A stretch of DNA of 64,000 nt from Paenibacillus sp. FSL R5-0517 (GCF_037974355.1 NZ_CP150235.1:5332001-5396000); one strand, 5' to 3'. Shown: positions 44,502 to 53,841, counted from the stretch's first letter. A program made the numbers and translations. The notes: generated by a model from the sequence alone, not told the origin.

Positions 44502-44742
44502 TGATGACACCTCGCTCCTGCATGAACATGGGGACCATGTCCTGCCGAATTGATTTCTGTTTATATAATAACATATTCTGACTACCACAAGTAAACAAAG
44601 GATAAGGCAATTGTGTTTTTTGCTTGTCCTTTACTGGCTTCAGCATACTGCATCATTGGATTTCAGTCGTTCTCAGGTACAAAATACAAATGAACAGAAC
44701 CATTTCGATTTATATTTTGACGATGATAAGCTGCTCAATGGA

Positions 44743-47373
44743 TTATGCAGTATGCCCGCTAACCAATGAAACCGCCAGTTTCAGCGCTTCATCCAGCTTG
44801 GTAGCATCCTTGCCTCCGGCTTGTGCCATATCTGGACGTCCACCGCCACCGCCGCCGCATACTGCTGCGACTTCTTTGACGATTTTACCTGCGTGCAATC
44901 CTTGTTTTACTTGTTCAGCAGGTACCGCTACAACAAAATTCACTTTACCATCCGCCGGAGCACCCAATACGAGTACTGCATTAGGCAATTTTACTTTCAG
45001 CTCATCTGCCACTGTACGCAGTGCATCCATGTTCGGAGCATCTACGCGTGCTGCCAGCAATTGAGTATTTCCTGCTTGTACCACTTGATCGGTCAGTTGA
45101 CCAGCTTCCATGGCACTCAGCTTGCTTTGCAGGGATTCCGTCTCTCTTGCAGCTTCTTTCAGTTGAAGATTCAGACCTTCAATCCGTTTAGGTACATCAG
45201 CCACATTTGCTTTGAGCAGTGCTGCTGATTGCTTGAGCAGTTCCAACTGGCTTTCCACATACAGATATGCGCCACGGCCAGTTACAGCTTCGATCCGACG
45301 AACGCCGGAGCCGATTCCGCTCTCGCTTACCAATTTGAAGATTCCAATCTCTGAAGTATTATTTACGTGACAGCCGCCACAAAGTTCCAAACTGTAGTCT
45401 CCGACTTGAACAACACGTACAATATCTCCATATTTTTCGCCAAACAGGGCCATCGCACCCATCTCTTTGGCTTCATCAATAGCTTTCAGTTCGATGTTCA
45501 CATTCAGACGATTCCAGATCTGTTCGTTCACCTGACGCTCAATCTCAGTCAACTCTTCCGGCGTAATGCTGCCGAAGTGAGAGAAGTCAAACCGCAGACG
45601 CTGTGGCTCTACGAGCGATCCTGCCTGGTTTACGTGTGTGCCGAGCACATCTTTGAGTGCCTTGTGCAGCAAGTGGGTCGCCGTATGGTTTTTGATAATG
45701 TCGCCACGTTTGGCTGCATCCACTTCAGCGTTAATCACATCACCTACACGCAGTTCACCGGACTCCACCGTTACCAGATGTACGTGTTGTCCTAGTGGAG
45801 CTTTGAACAAGCCTTGTACTTTCGCTGTTACACCAGCACCGCGCAACAAGCCCTGATCACTCACTTGACCGCCACTTTCCGCGTAGAACGGAGTCTTGTC
45901 CAAAACAACCTGACACGTTTGTCCTTCGCCTACGGTTTCAACAAGGGCGTCACCAGCGACGATGGCTACCACTTTTGTTTCCGTCAACAGGTCAATATAA
46001 CCAACAAACTCGCTTTTAACCTCCAGCTCAGCAAGTGGTCCACCTTGAACTTTCATGCTCTCACTCTCTTGACGCCCAGCACGTCCAAGCTCACGTTGCT
46101 TCTGCATGGAAGCATCAAAACCTTCACGGTCCACAGTCAGACCATGCTCTGCAGCATAATCTTCTGTCAGGTCAAACGGGAAACCGTACGTATCATACAG
46201 TTTAAAAGCTTCAGGTCCGCTAATAACCGTGCGTCCTTCGGATTTGGCAGTACCGCTAATATCAGCCAGAATCGCCAGACCATCTGTTAGTGTTTCGTGG
46301 AAGCGCTCTTCTTCCGTTTTAATCACTTTGGCGATAAACTCTTGTTTGTCTACGACCTCAGGGTAGTACATGCCCATCACTTCACCAACCGTTGTAGTCA
46401 GTTCATACAGGAATGGACGGTCGAGTCCAAGCACTTTTCCATAACGAACCGCACGACGGAGCAGGCGGCGGATGACATATCCACGTCCTTCATTACTTGG
46501 CAGCACGCCATCACCTACTGCAAAGGCAACGGTACGAATATGATCGGCAATGACTTTCAGTGCAACATCGATTTCGACACTGTCGTTATATTTCACACCC
46601 GCAAGAGCGGCTGTTCTTTGAATCATCGGTTGGAACAGGTCTGTGTCAAAGTTGGAATCCACATTTTGCAGAATGGAAGCAAAACGCTCCAAACCTGCAC
46701 CTGTATCAATATTTTTGTTAGGAAGCGGTGTGTAGCTGCCGTCCTTGTTATGGTTGAACTGGGAGAATACCAGGTTCCATACTTCCAGATAACGTTCGTT
46801 TTCCCCACCTGGATACATTTCAGGATCACTCATGTCGTTTCCGTAAGCTTCGCCGCGGTCATAGAAGATCTCGGTACAAGGACCACATGGACCTTCGCCG
46901 ATATCCCAGAAGTTTTCATCCAATTTAATGATACGCTCAGCAGGCAGTCCCACTTTTTCGTTCCACAGTTTGAATGCTTCCTCATCTTCCGGATATACCG
47001 TTACGGACAGGCGCTCCGGATCGAAACCGATCCACTCTTTGCTGGTCAGGAACTCCCACGCCCATGTTACGGTCTCTTCCTTGAAGTAATCTCCAATAGA
47101 GAAGTTACCGAGCATCTCGAAGAACGTATGGTGACGACGCGTTTTGCCGACATTCTCGATATCATTGGTACGGATACACTTCTGGGAGTTCGCAAGACGC
47201 GGGTTCTCCGGCTTCTCACGTCCGTCAAAATAAGGCTTGAGCGGTGCCATACCTGCATTGATCCACAGAAGGGAAGGATCGTTGTGAGGCACGAGCGATG
47301 CGCTCGGCTCGATTTTGTGACCTTTACTTGCAAAAAATTCTATCCATTTGGACCGGATTTCACTGGCTTTCAT
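44743..47373 (-). CDS. alaS: Alanyl-tRNA synthetase
   Basis: Charges tRNA-Ala (876 residues, about the Bacillus length). KCIRTNDIENVGKTRRHHTFFEMLGNFSIGDYF is the class II motif 2 region, HTATHLLHKAL and CGGCHVNNTSEIG are the zinc-binding editing-domain motifs, and the C-terminal DHH-associated C-Ala domain ends with CGGGGGGRPDMAQAGGKD. ATG 47373 (MKASEIRSKW) fits the family and has GGGGG 8 bases upstream; the 62-residue extension back to 47559 reads through the T-box leader and is rejected. It is controlled by a T-box. Confidence 0.97.
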   Translation of the reverse strand: MKASEIRSKWIEFFASKGHKIEPSASLVPHNDPSLLWINAGMAPLKPYFDGREKPENPRLANSQKCIRTNDIENVGKTRRHHTFFEMLGNFSIGDYFKEETVTWAWEFLTSKEWIGFDPERLSVTVYPEDEEAFKLWNEKVGLPAERIIKLDENFWDIGEGPCGPCTEIFYDRGEAYGNDMSDPEMYPGGENERYLEVWNLVFSQFNHNKDGSYTPLPNKNIDTGAGLERFASILQNVDSNFDTDLFQPMIQRTAALAGVKYNDSVEIDVALKVIADHIRTVAFAVGDGVLPSNEGRGYVIRRLLRRAVRYGKVLGLDRPFLYELTTTVGEVMGMYYPEVVDKQEFIAKVIKTEEERFHETLTDGLAILADISGTAKSEGRTVISGPEAFKLYDTYGFPFDLTEDYAAEHGLTVDREGFDASMQKQRELGRAGRQESESMKVQGGPLAELEVKSEFVGYIDLLTETKVVAIVAGDALVETVGEGQTCQVVLDKTPFYAESGGQVSDQGLLRGAGVTAKVQGLFKAPLGQHVHLVTVESGELRVGDVINAEVDAAKRGDIIKNHTATHLLHKALKDVLGTHVNQAGSLVEPQRLRFDFSHFGSITPEELTEIERQVNEQIWNRLNVNIELKAIDEAKEMGAMALFGEKYGDIVRVVQVGDYSLELCGGCHVNNTSEIGIFKLVSESGIGSGVRRIEAVTGRGAYLYVESQLELLKQSAALLKANVADVPKRIEGLNLQLKEAARETESLQSKLSAMEAGQLTDQVVQAGNTQLLAARVDAPNMDALRTVADELKVKLPNAVLVLGAPADGKVNFVVAVPAEQVKQGLHAGKIVKEVAAVCGGGGGGRPDMAQAGGKDATKLDEALKLAVSLVSGHTA

Positions 47374-47444
47374 ACTGGATGCCCCCATTAAATTATAATA
47401 GTCCGTTGCGTATTCGCTCCGGTTGGTCAACATTGTTTTCTGTA

Positions 47445-47740
47445 AAAATAAACACAAAAAACGCCCCTGAATAATCAGGGACGATGTTATCGCGGTACCA
47501 CCCTGGTTATTGCTGTTTATCCCTTGCTGCGTAGATAAACAAACAATCTCCTCGTTCATGCGAAATAACGGTCGCTCCCGGCAGGGTTGTCCTGCACTCC
47601 GAAATTAGCTTTCTGCCGCTTCATCTTTCAAGACTCTTCCAGCCATCAGTTCAGGTTCACCCTGATCCGAAGAAGTCTATTCTCTGAGGAAAGGAACCCT
47701 CGGCGTACTTTATTTCATCATCGATTTCATGTTCTAAACA
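47445..47740 (-). ncRNA. T-box leader of alaS
   Basis: The conserved T-box sequence AGGGTGGTACCGCG lies at 47504-47491 on the minus strand, preceded by a long Stem I region (AGTACGCC, then AGACTTCTTC pairing with GAAGAGTCT) and followed by a terminator. It would read uncharged tRNA-Ala. Candidate alanine specifier codons (GCG, GCT) occur in the 3' side of Stem I, but I could not fix which one is used. Confidence 0.92.
47455..47483 (-). terminator. T-box regulated terminator of alaS
   Basis: On the minus strand CCCTGA pairs with TCAGGG around ATTA or TTAT, extended by the outer CG pairs, then six or seven T. The antiterminator would form with the T-box sequence just upstream. Confidence 0.88.
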
Positions 47741-47749
47741 TACACACTC

Positions 47750-47778
47750 ATTATATCGGTAGCACAAGCGGGTGTCAA
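47750..47778 (-). promoter_or_regulatory. Full-consensus sigma-A promoter of alaS
   Basis: TTGACA (47778-47773), exactly 17 bases, then TATAAT (47755-47750) on the minus strand: both hexamers perfect. Transcription would start a few bases before the T-box leader. Confidence 0.92.
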
Positions 47779-47809
47779 CGCAGGCTAGCTGTTGTTGTAA
47801 CCCTATTTA

Positions 47810-48877
47810 TCAGTCGATCCTACGTTTGATGTAATAGGCGAAAAAGTGTTGCACAATGACCTTTAGTACGGCAAAAACGGGTACTGCCAGAATTAAACCT
47901 ACAATGCCTGCCAGTTCGCCTCCGACGAGCAGTGCAAATATAATGGACAGTGGGTGCAAATGCAACGTACGTCCCACAACCTGAGGAGAGATAACGTTAC
48001 TCTCCAGCACTTGGCACAGGGTGTTCACAATAACCACAAGCAGCACCATTTTAAACGACACGGTTGATGCCATGACCACAGCAGGAGCAGCACCAAGGAA
48101 CGGCCCCAAGTAAGGCACAATATTAAACACAGCTACAATGCTTGCAAGCAGCAGGGCATATGGCATATCAATGACGATATAACCAATGTAGGCAAAGATG
48201 CCAACAATAACACAGACAATAAACTGGCCCCGAATGTAGTTCCCTAGTGCAGTATCGATTTCTTTCATCACGGAGACAATCGCTTTACGGCGTGAACGCG
48301 GGAGATATGCCACTATAGTGCGCTCAAACACCTCAAAGTCTTTTAACATATAAAATATCAGAAATGGCACGATGAATACATTGAATAACACATTAATGGT
48401 CGCCCCGATATTGTCCATAAGCACGGTAATGCCCTGAGTTAGTCGATCCTCCATCTGAAAGAACCAACTGTTCATGCCTGTTCGCACACTTGGCGGCATT
48501 AATTTGTGATCCATATTGTTCATCAGACTCTGGGCACGCATGGACAGCTCCGGCATATGCTCGTTGAGTTCCTCCAGCTGTTCAATCAATACCGGAATCA
48601 CATTCATCAGAATGACACCGATGCAGGTCAGGAAAAAGGCATATATGAGCAGTACCGCAATCGTACGCGGCACCTTGCGCCCTCCCAGCATGCTGACAAT
48701 CGGATTAAGTACATAGGATATGATAAGAGCTACGATAAAGGGTGCCAGCACTGTTTTCAGGAATGCATATATATGAAGCAGTAAAGGCCGCAGCAACCAA
48801 ATAAAATATAGAATAATTAATCCGAGCAGCAGCCAGATCGCATAACGGAACAGCTTGTTTTTGGTTAATTGCTCCAC
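47810..48877 (-). CDS. yrrI: AI-2E family transporter-like membrane protein (YrrI-like)
   Basis: Second AI-2E/PerM-type protein in the window, 355 residues. N-terminal hydrophobic pair (about 10-75) with VALIISYVLNPIVSMLGGRKVPRTIAVLLIYA-type sequence, a loop, and the conserved C-terminal membrane block (IVAVFNIVPYLGPFLGAAPAV, VISPQVVGRTLHLHPLSIIFALLVGGEL). The start is GTG at 48877 with AAGGAGAG upstream. The position directly upstream of alaS is the same as yrrI in Bacillus subtilis. The transported substrate is not known. Confidence 0.86.
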   Translation of the reverse strand: MEQLTKNKLFRYAIWLLLGLIILYFIWLLRPLLLHIYAFLKTVLAPFIVALIISYVLNPIVSMLGGRKVPRTIAVLLIYAFFLTCIGVILMNVIPVLIEQLEELNEHMPELSMRAQSLMNNMDHKLMPPSVRTGMNSWFFQMEDRLTQGITVLMDNIGATINVLFNVFIVPFLIFYMLKDFEVFERTIVAYLPRSRRKAIVSVMKEIDTALGNYIRGQFIVCVIVGIFAYIGYIVIDMPYALLLASIVAVFNIVPYLGPFLGAAPAVVMASTVSFKMVLLVVIVNTLCQVLESNVISPQVVGRTLHLHPLSIIFALLVGGELAGIVGLILAVPVFAVLKVIVQHFFAYYIKRRID

Positions 48878-48988
48878 TTGTATCTCTCCTTTTGGACTGG
48901 CTCTGAGAGTCAGTATATGTAGGAAAGGTAAAATTTATTAACACAGCGCAGAAGTGGAAGGAGCAATTCGAACATTTTTTCTTAAACC

Positions 48989-49022
48989 AAAAAAACGCCT
49001 CCTTCATCAGAGAAGGAAGCGC
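48989..49022 (-). terminator. Terminator between the zinc ribbon gene and yrrI
   Basis: On the minus strand TGCGCTTCCTTC pairs with GAAGGAGGCG across a 6-base loop with a small mismatch, followed by seven T. It ends the yrrD-zinc ribbon transcript. Confidence 0.85.
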
Positions 49023-49170
49023 ATTTTGCAGTAAAGGGTAGCATATAATCATACATGTGCAACCCGAACCATTATGTAACCGCATCTATATACATGTGCC
49101 AACATATAAAGACAGCATCCCATGACATACATTGTCATGAAACCGCATATAGAGGAAGTTATCCTGCTTA

Positions 49171-49380
49171 TTAAGAAGAAGCGTGAAGATGAGGGAAGTC
49201 TTGTGGCAGCTCGTCCCCGAAAAACAGATCATCCAGGGAGCTCAGCGTACCGTCTTCTTCCACTTGATATACAGACATTTTCTCACCGTTCACCGTTAAT
49301 TCGATAAAGCATCCCCAGCAATAAAACTGGTGGGAACCAATTTTCCCGATATCTTTGGAACTACAGTTTGGACATTTCAT
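49171..49380 (-). CDS. Small zinc ribbon protein
   Basis: A 69-residue protein with two CxxC knuckles, C3/C6 in MKCPNCSSKDIG and C21/C24 in FYCWGCFIEL, followed by a short acidic tail. It looks like a zinc ribbon of unknown function conserved next to yrrD. ATG 49380 is used because TAGGTGA is 7 bases upstream; ATG 49386 would be too close. It starts 10 bases after the yrrD stop and is therefore co-transcribed. Confidence 0.8.
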   Translation of the reverse strand: MKCPNCSSKDIGKIGSHQFYCWGCFIELTVNGEKMSVYQVEEDGTLSSLDDLFFGDELPQDFPHLHASS

Positions 49381-49390
49381 ATTCATTCAC

Positions 49391-49912
49391 CTATCCATTA
49401 ACAGAATGAATGGCATTTTCCAAGCGCTGTTCACTCAGAGACGGCACCATAATGGCACTTTCCCCGATAGACATATCGCTTGTACATGGCAGCCATTTGC
49501 GGCCCTCGATCAGATCGGACACAAAACCGTCCGTAATTTCAATCCCTATTATTGTATTTCCCAACTCTTGGTCAAAATAAACATCGGAGACACGCCCAAG
49601 CAGCAAACCTTCTTCGGTGAGCACGGACATCTCCTTCAATTTAGACCGACCGAGGAGGTACGTGTATTTTATGTCGTCGGCTCCCGTCTTGCGGACAGCC
49701 TGTTGATTACGGATCATGACGGCATCTTCGCCGTAGGCAACGATATCTTGCCACTGCACGATTTTGACATGATTGGTAAACAGGCCTTTGTTCTCAAGTT
49801 CAATGCCTTCAATCTGCCAATCATCATTCACAATGAAATCCTGGATTTTACCGACCTGCTTCCCGTCCTCCACATCAAAAACGGCAAGTCCGATCATTTC
49901 CTGAAGCTTCAT
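49391..49912 (-). CDS. yrrD: PRC-barrel domain protein (YrrD-like)
   Basis: A 173-residue cytosolic protein with two PRC-barrel units, one opening LQEMIGLAVFDVEDGKQVGKIQDFIV and the second opening with LKEMSVLTEEGLLLGRVSDVYFD. PRC-barrels bind proteins or RNA; YrrD of Bacillus subtilis has no established function. It is followed closely by the zinc ribbon gene. No recD2 or TPR gene is seen beside it, unlike Bacillus subtilis. Confidence 0.85.
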   Translation of the reverse strand: MKLQEMIGLAVFDVEDGKQVGKIQDFIVNDDWQIEGIELENKGLFTNHVKIVQWQDIVAYGEDAVMIRNQQAVRKTGADDIKYTYLLGRSKLKEMSVLTEEGLLLGRVSDVYFDQELGNTIIGIEITDGFVSDLIEGRKWLPCTSDMSIGESAIMVPSLSEQRLENAIHSVNG

Positions 49913-50076
49913 CGCTGGGTCCCCCTCATCTTCTTATCATTAAATAGGCGTGGCGCTATTGCTAGGTATGCCCAAAGTTGATGAGTGGCAATCAGACGCC
50001 GATCATCAAAACCGCTTCTATCCAACCGATGAAATGGAACTTCTTCCCTCCTTCTGTTCCATGTGTAAAGTTCCCC

Positions 50077-51228
50077 TTAGGGTCTATTACGCAGTCGTCC
50101 AAGAATGGTTCCAATTTTTTCGGCGGTTATCATGATTTCTTCCGTAGTATTACCCAATCCCCAGCTAAAACGAATCGCAGAATGTAAAAATGTTTCAGGC
50201 AGTTTCATCGCTTTGAGCACATGAGAGACTTCAAGTGAACCGGAAGTGCAGGCAGAACCGCTTGCAACAGCAATCCCTTCCATATCCAAATTCATTAACA
50301 TCGTCTCTGTGGACACTTCCGGAAAGCTGATATTCAGGATGTTCGGCAGCGTATGCTCCGCGTGTCCATTCACATGAAAGTGCTCCGTCCCCACATGGAT
50401 TTCAAGCTGTTCCAACAAAAGTTTGCGCAATTCCAAATCATGCTGACGATGCGTCTCCTTTTGAGCTGATGAAATCTTGAGAGCCTCTGCAAATCCGGTA
50501 ATACCTGCGATATTTTCCGTACCAGCGCGCCGCTGACGTTCTTGCAACCCACCGTGGGCTCTTGCTTCCAACACGATTCCTCGCCGTACATAGAGTACAC
50601 CGACACCCTGAGGCCCATTGATTTTATGCGCTGAGAAGCTAATCAGGTCCACAGGAAGTTCCTTACAGGAAATATCCTGGCTGCCCAGAGCCTGAACTGC
50701 ATCAGTATGGAACAGAATATTGTGTTTACGTGCAAGCTCACCGACCTCACGGATCGGCTGAATGGTGCCCACTTCATTGTTGGCAAACATCATGGTAATC
50801 AGAACCGTATCCGGCCGGATGGCCTCTTGCAATTCATCCAGATTTATTCGACCGTGACGATCCACAGATAGATAGGTTACTTCATAACCTTGCCGCTCCA
50901 ATTCCTGACACGTATGCAAAACAGCATGGTGCTCAATTGCGGTCGTAATGACATGTTTCCCCTGATCTTGCCTTGCTGAGACTGCTCCGAAAATGGCCAG
51001 ATTGTCGCTCTCGGTACCACCTCCGGTAAATACCAATTCGTCCGGGAAACAGTCCAAAGACGCCGCAATGACATCCCTTGCTCCGCTGACAGTCCGTTTG
51101 GCTTCACGCCCAAAGGCATGGATACTTGATGCATTGCCAAATTGTCCTGTCATGACGTTCATCATCGCTTCTGCGACTTGTGGATGCATAGGTGTCGATG
51201 CGGCGTGATCCAAATAAATTCGTTTCAT
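50077..51228 (-). CDS. yrvO: Cysteine desulfurase (YrvO/IscS type)
   Basis: PLP enzyme that takes sulfur from cysteine (383 residues). YLDHAASTPMHPQVAEAM at the N-terminus, the PLP lysine in ISFSAHKINGPQGVGVLYVRRG, and the sulfur-carrying cysteine in VASGSACTSGSLEVSHVL are all present. In Bacillus subtilis YrvO passes sulfur to MnmA for 2-thiouridine in tRNA. Here mnmA is on the opposite strand about 1.5 kb away rather than directly downstream. The next minus-strand gene, yrrD, starts 164 bases beyond. Confidence 0.93.
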   Translation of the reverse strand: MKRIYLDHAASTPMHPQVAEAMMNVMTGQFGNASSIHAFGREAKRTVSGARDVIAASLDCFPDELVFTGGGTESDNLAIFGAVSARQDQGKHVITTAIEHHAVLHTCQELERQGYEVTYLSVDRHGRINLDELQEAIRPDTVLITMMFANNEVGTIQPIREVGELARKHNILFHTDAVQALGSQDISCKELPVDLISFSAHKINGPQGVGVLYVRRGIVLEARAHGGLQERQRRAGTENIAGITGFAEALKISSAQKETHRQHDLELRKLLLEQLEIHVGTEHFHVNGHAEHTLPNILNISFPEVSTETMLMNLDMEGIAVASGSACTSGSLEVSHVLKAMKLPETFLHSAIRFSWGLGNTTEEIMITAEKIGTILGRLRNRP

Positions 51229-51359
51229 TTATTTCCACCCCGTTATATGTTAAATTTCTATCTCATGGCGTACTGTCAAATTGGAAATTGAAATGGATGC
51301 TCTATTGTCGCATCTTCGTGTATAATGTTCTATATCCATTTCAAAAAGGAGAGAGAGAC

Positions 51360-51734
51360 ATGAGTGATCCCATTCTCGGGCAGATTCTGAATCAACTTCA
51401 ACAAATGGACAAACGATTCGACAGCATCGACGTACGTCTTGAAAAGATGGAAGACAGACTAATTACCATGAAAAGTAGATTAGACACCATGGATGGTAGA
51501 TTGGATACCATGGATGGCAGATTGGACACCATAGATGAACAAACCAAGAATATCCCACTTCTTCAACAAGCTGTTCTGGAAACATTGACCGTTACGAAAC
51601 GGCTTGACGCTTCCCACTCCGCCTCTGAACGCAAAGTAACTACCGAATTGAATACCCATCAGCACAGCATTGATATTTTGAATCGCCGTCAGTTACGCAT
51701 GGAAGCTGATATAGAAACTTTAAAAAATCGCTGA
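51360..51734 (+). CDS. Small heptad-repeat coiled-coil protein
   Basis: A 124-residue soluble protein that is almost all predicted coiled coil. Near-exact heptads run RLEKMED, RLITMKS, RLDTMDG, RLDTMDG, RLDTIDE (about residues 26-60), followed by a helical C-terminus with HQHSIDILNRRQLRMEADIETLKNR. ATG 51360 follows AAGGAGAGAGAG; the longer frame from 51192 runs through the promoter of the opposite gene. No catalytic motif is seen. It resembles small DUF-type coiled-coil proteins common in Paenibacillus; the function is unknown. Confidence 0.75.
   Translation: MSDPILGQILNQLQQMDKRFDSIDVRLEKMEDRLITMKSRLDTMDGRLDTMDGRLDTIDEQTKNIPLLQQAVLETLTVTKRLDASHSASERKVTTELNTHQHSIDILNRRQLRMEADIETLKNR
51477..51539 (+). 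repeat. 21-bp tandem repeat encoding coiled-coil heptads
   Basis: Three 21-bp units begin at 51477, 51498 and 51519, each starting AGATT and differing at a few positions. A degenerate fourth unit precedes them at 51456. They encode RLDTMDG-type heptads, so unit gain or loss would change coiled-coil length by exact heptads. Confidence 0.85.
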
Positions 51735-51921
51735 TTCACAAGATATCTGGTTAAGCTCACACTTCACCAACTTGTAAATCCGCGGCTGAATACATAGTCC
51801 TTACTTCCCTGAAGTCATCAGTAGAAATTGAAGAACAGAGTACCCATTGGTGCGTGTTCAAAGAGTCTGCTTTTCAATACCGAGAAGATCAGACTTTTTG
51901 AAATATACCTATTGGCATGTC

Positions 51922-51946
51922 TAAAGCCCCCTAGTTGGGGGCTTTA
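51922..51946. terminator. Bidirectional hairpin between the coiled-coil gene and cymR
   Basis: Perfect 10-bp inverted repeat TAAAGCCCCC / GGGGGCTTTA with a 5-base loop. T tracts are short on both sides. Confidence 0.75.
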
Positions 51947-51975
51947 GTGTGTCTTCTGCGATGCGAATGATGACC

Positions 51976-52395
51976 CTAAATATAGAACATGTAGCTATCT
52001 TTTTTCTCTTGATCCTGGAATGTAATTAGGTCTTTCAGTGTTGTGGAATCCAACACTTCCGCAATACCGTCACGGATACGCAACCATAGATCACGCTTCG
52101 CCGGATCATCTTCCTCTGTGAAGTCTACTGGAGAGATTGGCCCTTCCAGTACACGGATGACATCGCCTGCAGTTACGGTTGCAGGATCACCTGCAAGGAT
52201 ATAACCGCCGTATGCACCTCTAATGCTCTTCACCAGTCCTGCATTACGTAGTGGAGCAATCAGTTGCTCCAGGTAATGTTCCGAGAGCTGGTTGCGCTCG
52301 GCAATGCTCTTAAGTGATGTAGGGCCTTCGCCTGTTCTGGCAGCAAGCTCCATCATGATTGTGAGGCCGTAACGGCCTTTTGTCGATATTTTCAA
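51976..52395 (-). CDS. cymR: Rrf2-family cysteine metabolism regulator CymR
   Basis: Winged-helix repressor of 139 residues. MKISTKGRYGLTIMMELA, SLKSIAERNQLSEHYLEQL, LRNAGLVKSIRGAYGGYIL and the C-terminal SYMFYI match Bacillus subtilis CymR closely. CymR, with CysK, represses cystine uptake and cysteine synthesis genes. No Fe-S cysteines are present, which separates it from IscR. The start is TTG at 52395, placed 8 bases after GAGGTGA; the frame extends to 52413 but those codons overlap the site. It is close to, but not co-directional with, mnmA. Confidence 0.93.
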   Translation of the reverse strand: MKISTKGRYGLTIMMELAARTGEGPTSLKSIAERNQLSEHYLEQLIAPLRNAGLVKSIRGAYGGYILAGDPATVTAGDVIRVLEGPISPVDFTEEDDPAKRDLWLRIRDGIAEVLDSTTLKDLITFQDQEKKDSYMFYI

Positions 52396-52413
52396 AGGAG
52401 TCACCTCTTTCAA

Positions 52414-52716
52414 TTTTCAGTAACGATTGGAAACTTTATATTGTATCCTGTAGTCCATGACCGTTTGTTTCACGATCTGTCCACAGCAGAGATTCATAGA
52501 ACTCATTTTTAACTTTCTAATTCTCCGTATTCCGATCATAACCCTCAGCTAATGTTAACATATCTGCATGCTTTATGGAAAAGAAAGATTGACGATATTC
52601 CAAAATGTGCGTCTGTGGTGGACACTATCCAAAATTGGCCGGGTGTATCGTATCTTGGGTCCGGTTATGCTAGAATAAGAAACGAAACACATTTATATAT
52701 AGAAATGGTGATAACG
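52414..52716 (+). promoter_or_regulatory. cymR-mnmA intergenic region with extended -10 promoter for mnmA
   Basis: This 303-base divergent region holds no gene. On the plus strand TGC-TAGAAT (TG at 52668-52669, -10 at 52671-52676) forms an extended -10 promoter 40 bases ahead of mnmA, without a clear -35. On the minus strand ATACAATATAAAG may be the cymR -10 region. Confidence 0.45.
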
Positions 52717-53841
52717 ATGTCCAAAACAATTGAAAATACACGGGTCGTCGTTGGCATGTCCGGAGGTGTCGATTCTTCCGTTACCGCGTTGCTGCTGAAA
52801 GAACAAGGTTACGATGTCATCGGCATTTTCATGAAAAACTGGGATGACACCGACGAGTTCGGCCACTGTACCGCTGAAGAAGATTCAGAGGATGTACGCC
52901 GCGTATGCGAACAGATCGGCATTCCTTACTACACTGTCAACTTCGAGAAAGAATATTTTGATAAAGTATTTACCTATTTCCTTGATGAATATAAGTCGGG
53001 TCGCACGCCAAATCCGGATGTCATGTGTAATCGTGAGATCAAATTTGGTGAATTCCTTAACAAAGCTCTGGATCTCGGCGCAGATTATGTAGCTACAGGA
53101 CACTATGCTCGTCTGATTGAAGAAGATGGCACATTCAAACTACTGCGCGGTGTGGACAACAATAAGGACCAGACGTATTTCCTTAACGCACTCAATCAGA
53201 ACCAGTTGTCCAAAGCCATGTTCCCGATTGGTCACTTGCCCAAACCGGAAGTACGCAAAATTGCAGAAGCGGCTGGCTTGTATACTGCCAAGAAAAAAGA
53301 CAGCACAGGTGTCTGCTTCATCGGTGAGCGTAATTTTAAAGAGTTCCTGAGTAACTATCTGCCTGCCAAAGGTGGAGACATGGTTGATATCGTGACCGGT
53401 GAAGTCAAAGGCCGCCATGATGGTCTGATGTACTACACACTTGGACAGCGCCAAGGTCTTGGCATTGGTGGTTCAGGCAATGGTGAGCCCTGGTTCGTTG
53501 CAGACAAGAATCTGGAGAAAAATCAACTGCTTGTTGTTCAGGGCGATGCCCATGCAAGCCTGTACTCCACTGGTCTAACCGCAACGGGTGTGAACTGGAT
53601 TGCTGGTACAGAGCACATGCCTAATGTGCCATACCGTTGTACTGCCAAATTCCGCTATCGTCAGCCGGATCAAGGTGTTACACTGACCTGGCAGGAAGAT
53701 GGAAGTGTGGACGTGCAATTTGATCAGCAGCAAAAAGCCATCACGCCAGGACAAGCCGTTGTTTTCTACGACGGAGAAATCTGTCTGGGTGGGGGTACGA
53801 TCGATCAGGTGCAAAAGGTACCTGTACCCGCAATGCAATAA
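52717..53841 (+). CDS. mnmA: tRNA-specific 2-thiouridylase MnmA
   Basis: ATP-dependent enzyme that places sulfur at position 2 of the wobble uridine in Glu, Gln and Lys tRNAs (374 residues). The PP-loop is GMSGGVDSSVTA (about 13-24), the catalytic cysteines are in NPDVMCNREIKF and STGVCFIGERNF, and TGHYARL and YYTLGQRQGLGIGG are conserved. ATG 52717, with GGTGA upstream, matches the family start; 55 upstream codons are not used. Sulfur should come from the YrvO-type desulfurase nearby. A terminator follows. Confidence 0.97.
   Translation: MSKTIENTRVVVGMSGGVDSSVTALLLKEQGYDVIGIFMKNWDDTDEFGHCTAEEDSEDVRRVCEQIGIPYYTVNFEKEYFDKVFTYFLDEYKSGRTPNPDVMCNREIKFGEFLNKALDLGADYVATGHYARLIEEDGTFKLLRGVDNNKDQTYFLNALNQNQLSKAMFPIGHLPKPEVRKIAEAAGLYTAKKKDSTGVCFIGERNFKEFLSNYLPAKGGDMVDIVTGEVKGRHDGLMYYTLGQRQGLGIGGSGNGEPWFVADKNLEKNQLLVVQGDAHASLYSTGLTATGVNWIAGTEHMPNVPYRCTAKFRYRQPDQGVTLTWQEDGSVDVQFDQQQKAITPGQAVVFYDGEICLGGGTIDQVQKVPVPAMQ

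Noticed and set aside
46297..47391. 364-codon open frame opposite alaS
   Set aside because: Antisense shadow of alaS codons, no motif, no ribosome binding site.
49122..49307. 61-codon plus-strand frame over the zinc ribbon gene
   Set aside because: Overlaps a better-supported gene with CxxC motifs and a good ribosome binding site; the frame has no site or motif.
51477..51539. Possible CRISPR-like repeat
   Set aside because: The 21-bp units are contiguous with no spacers and are in frame with a coiled-coil gene.
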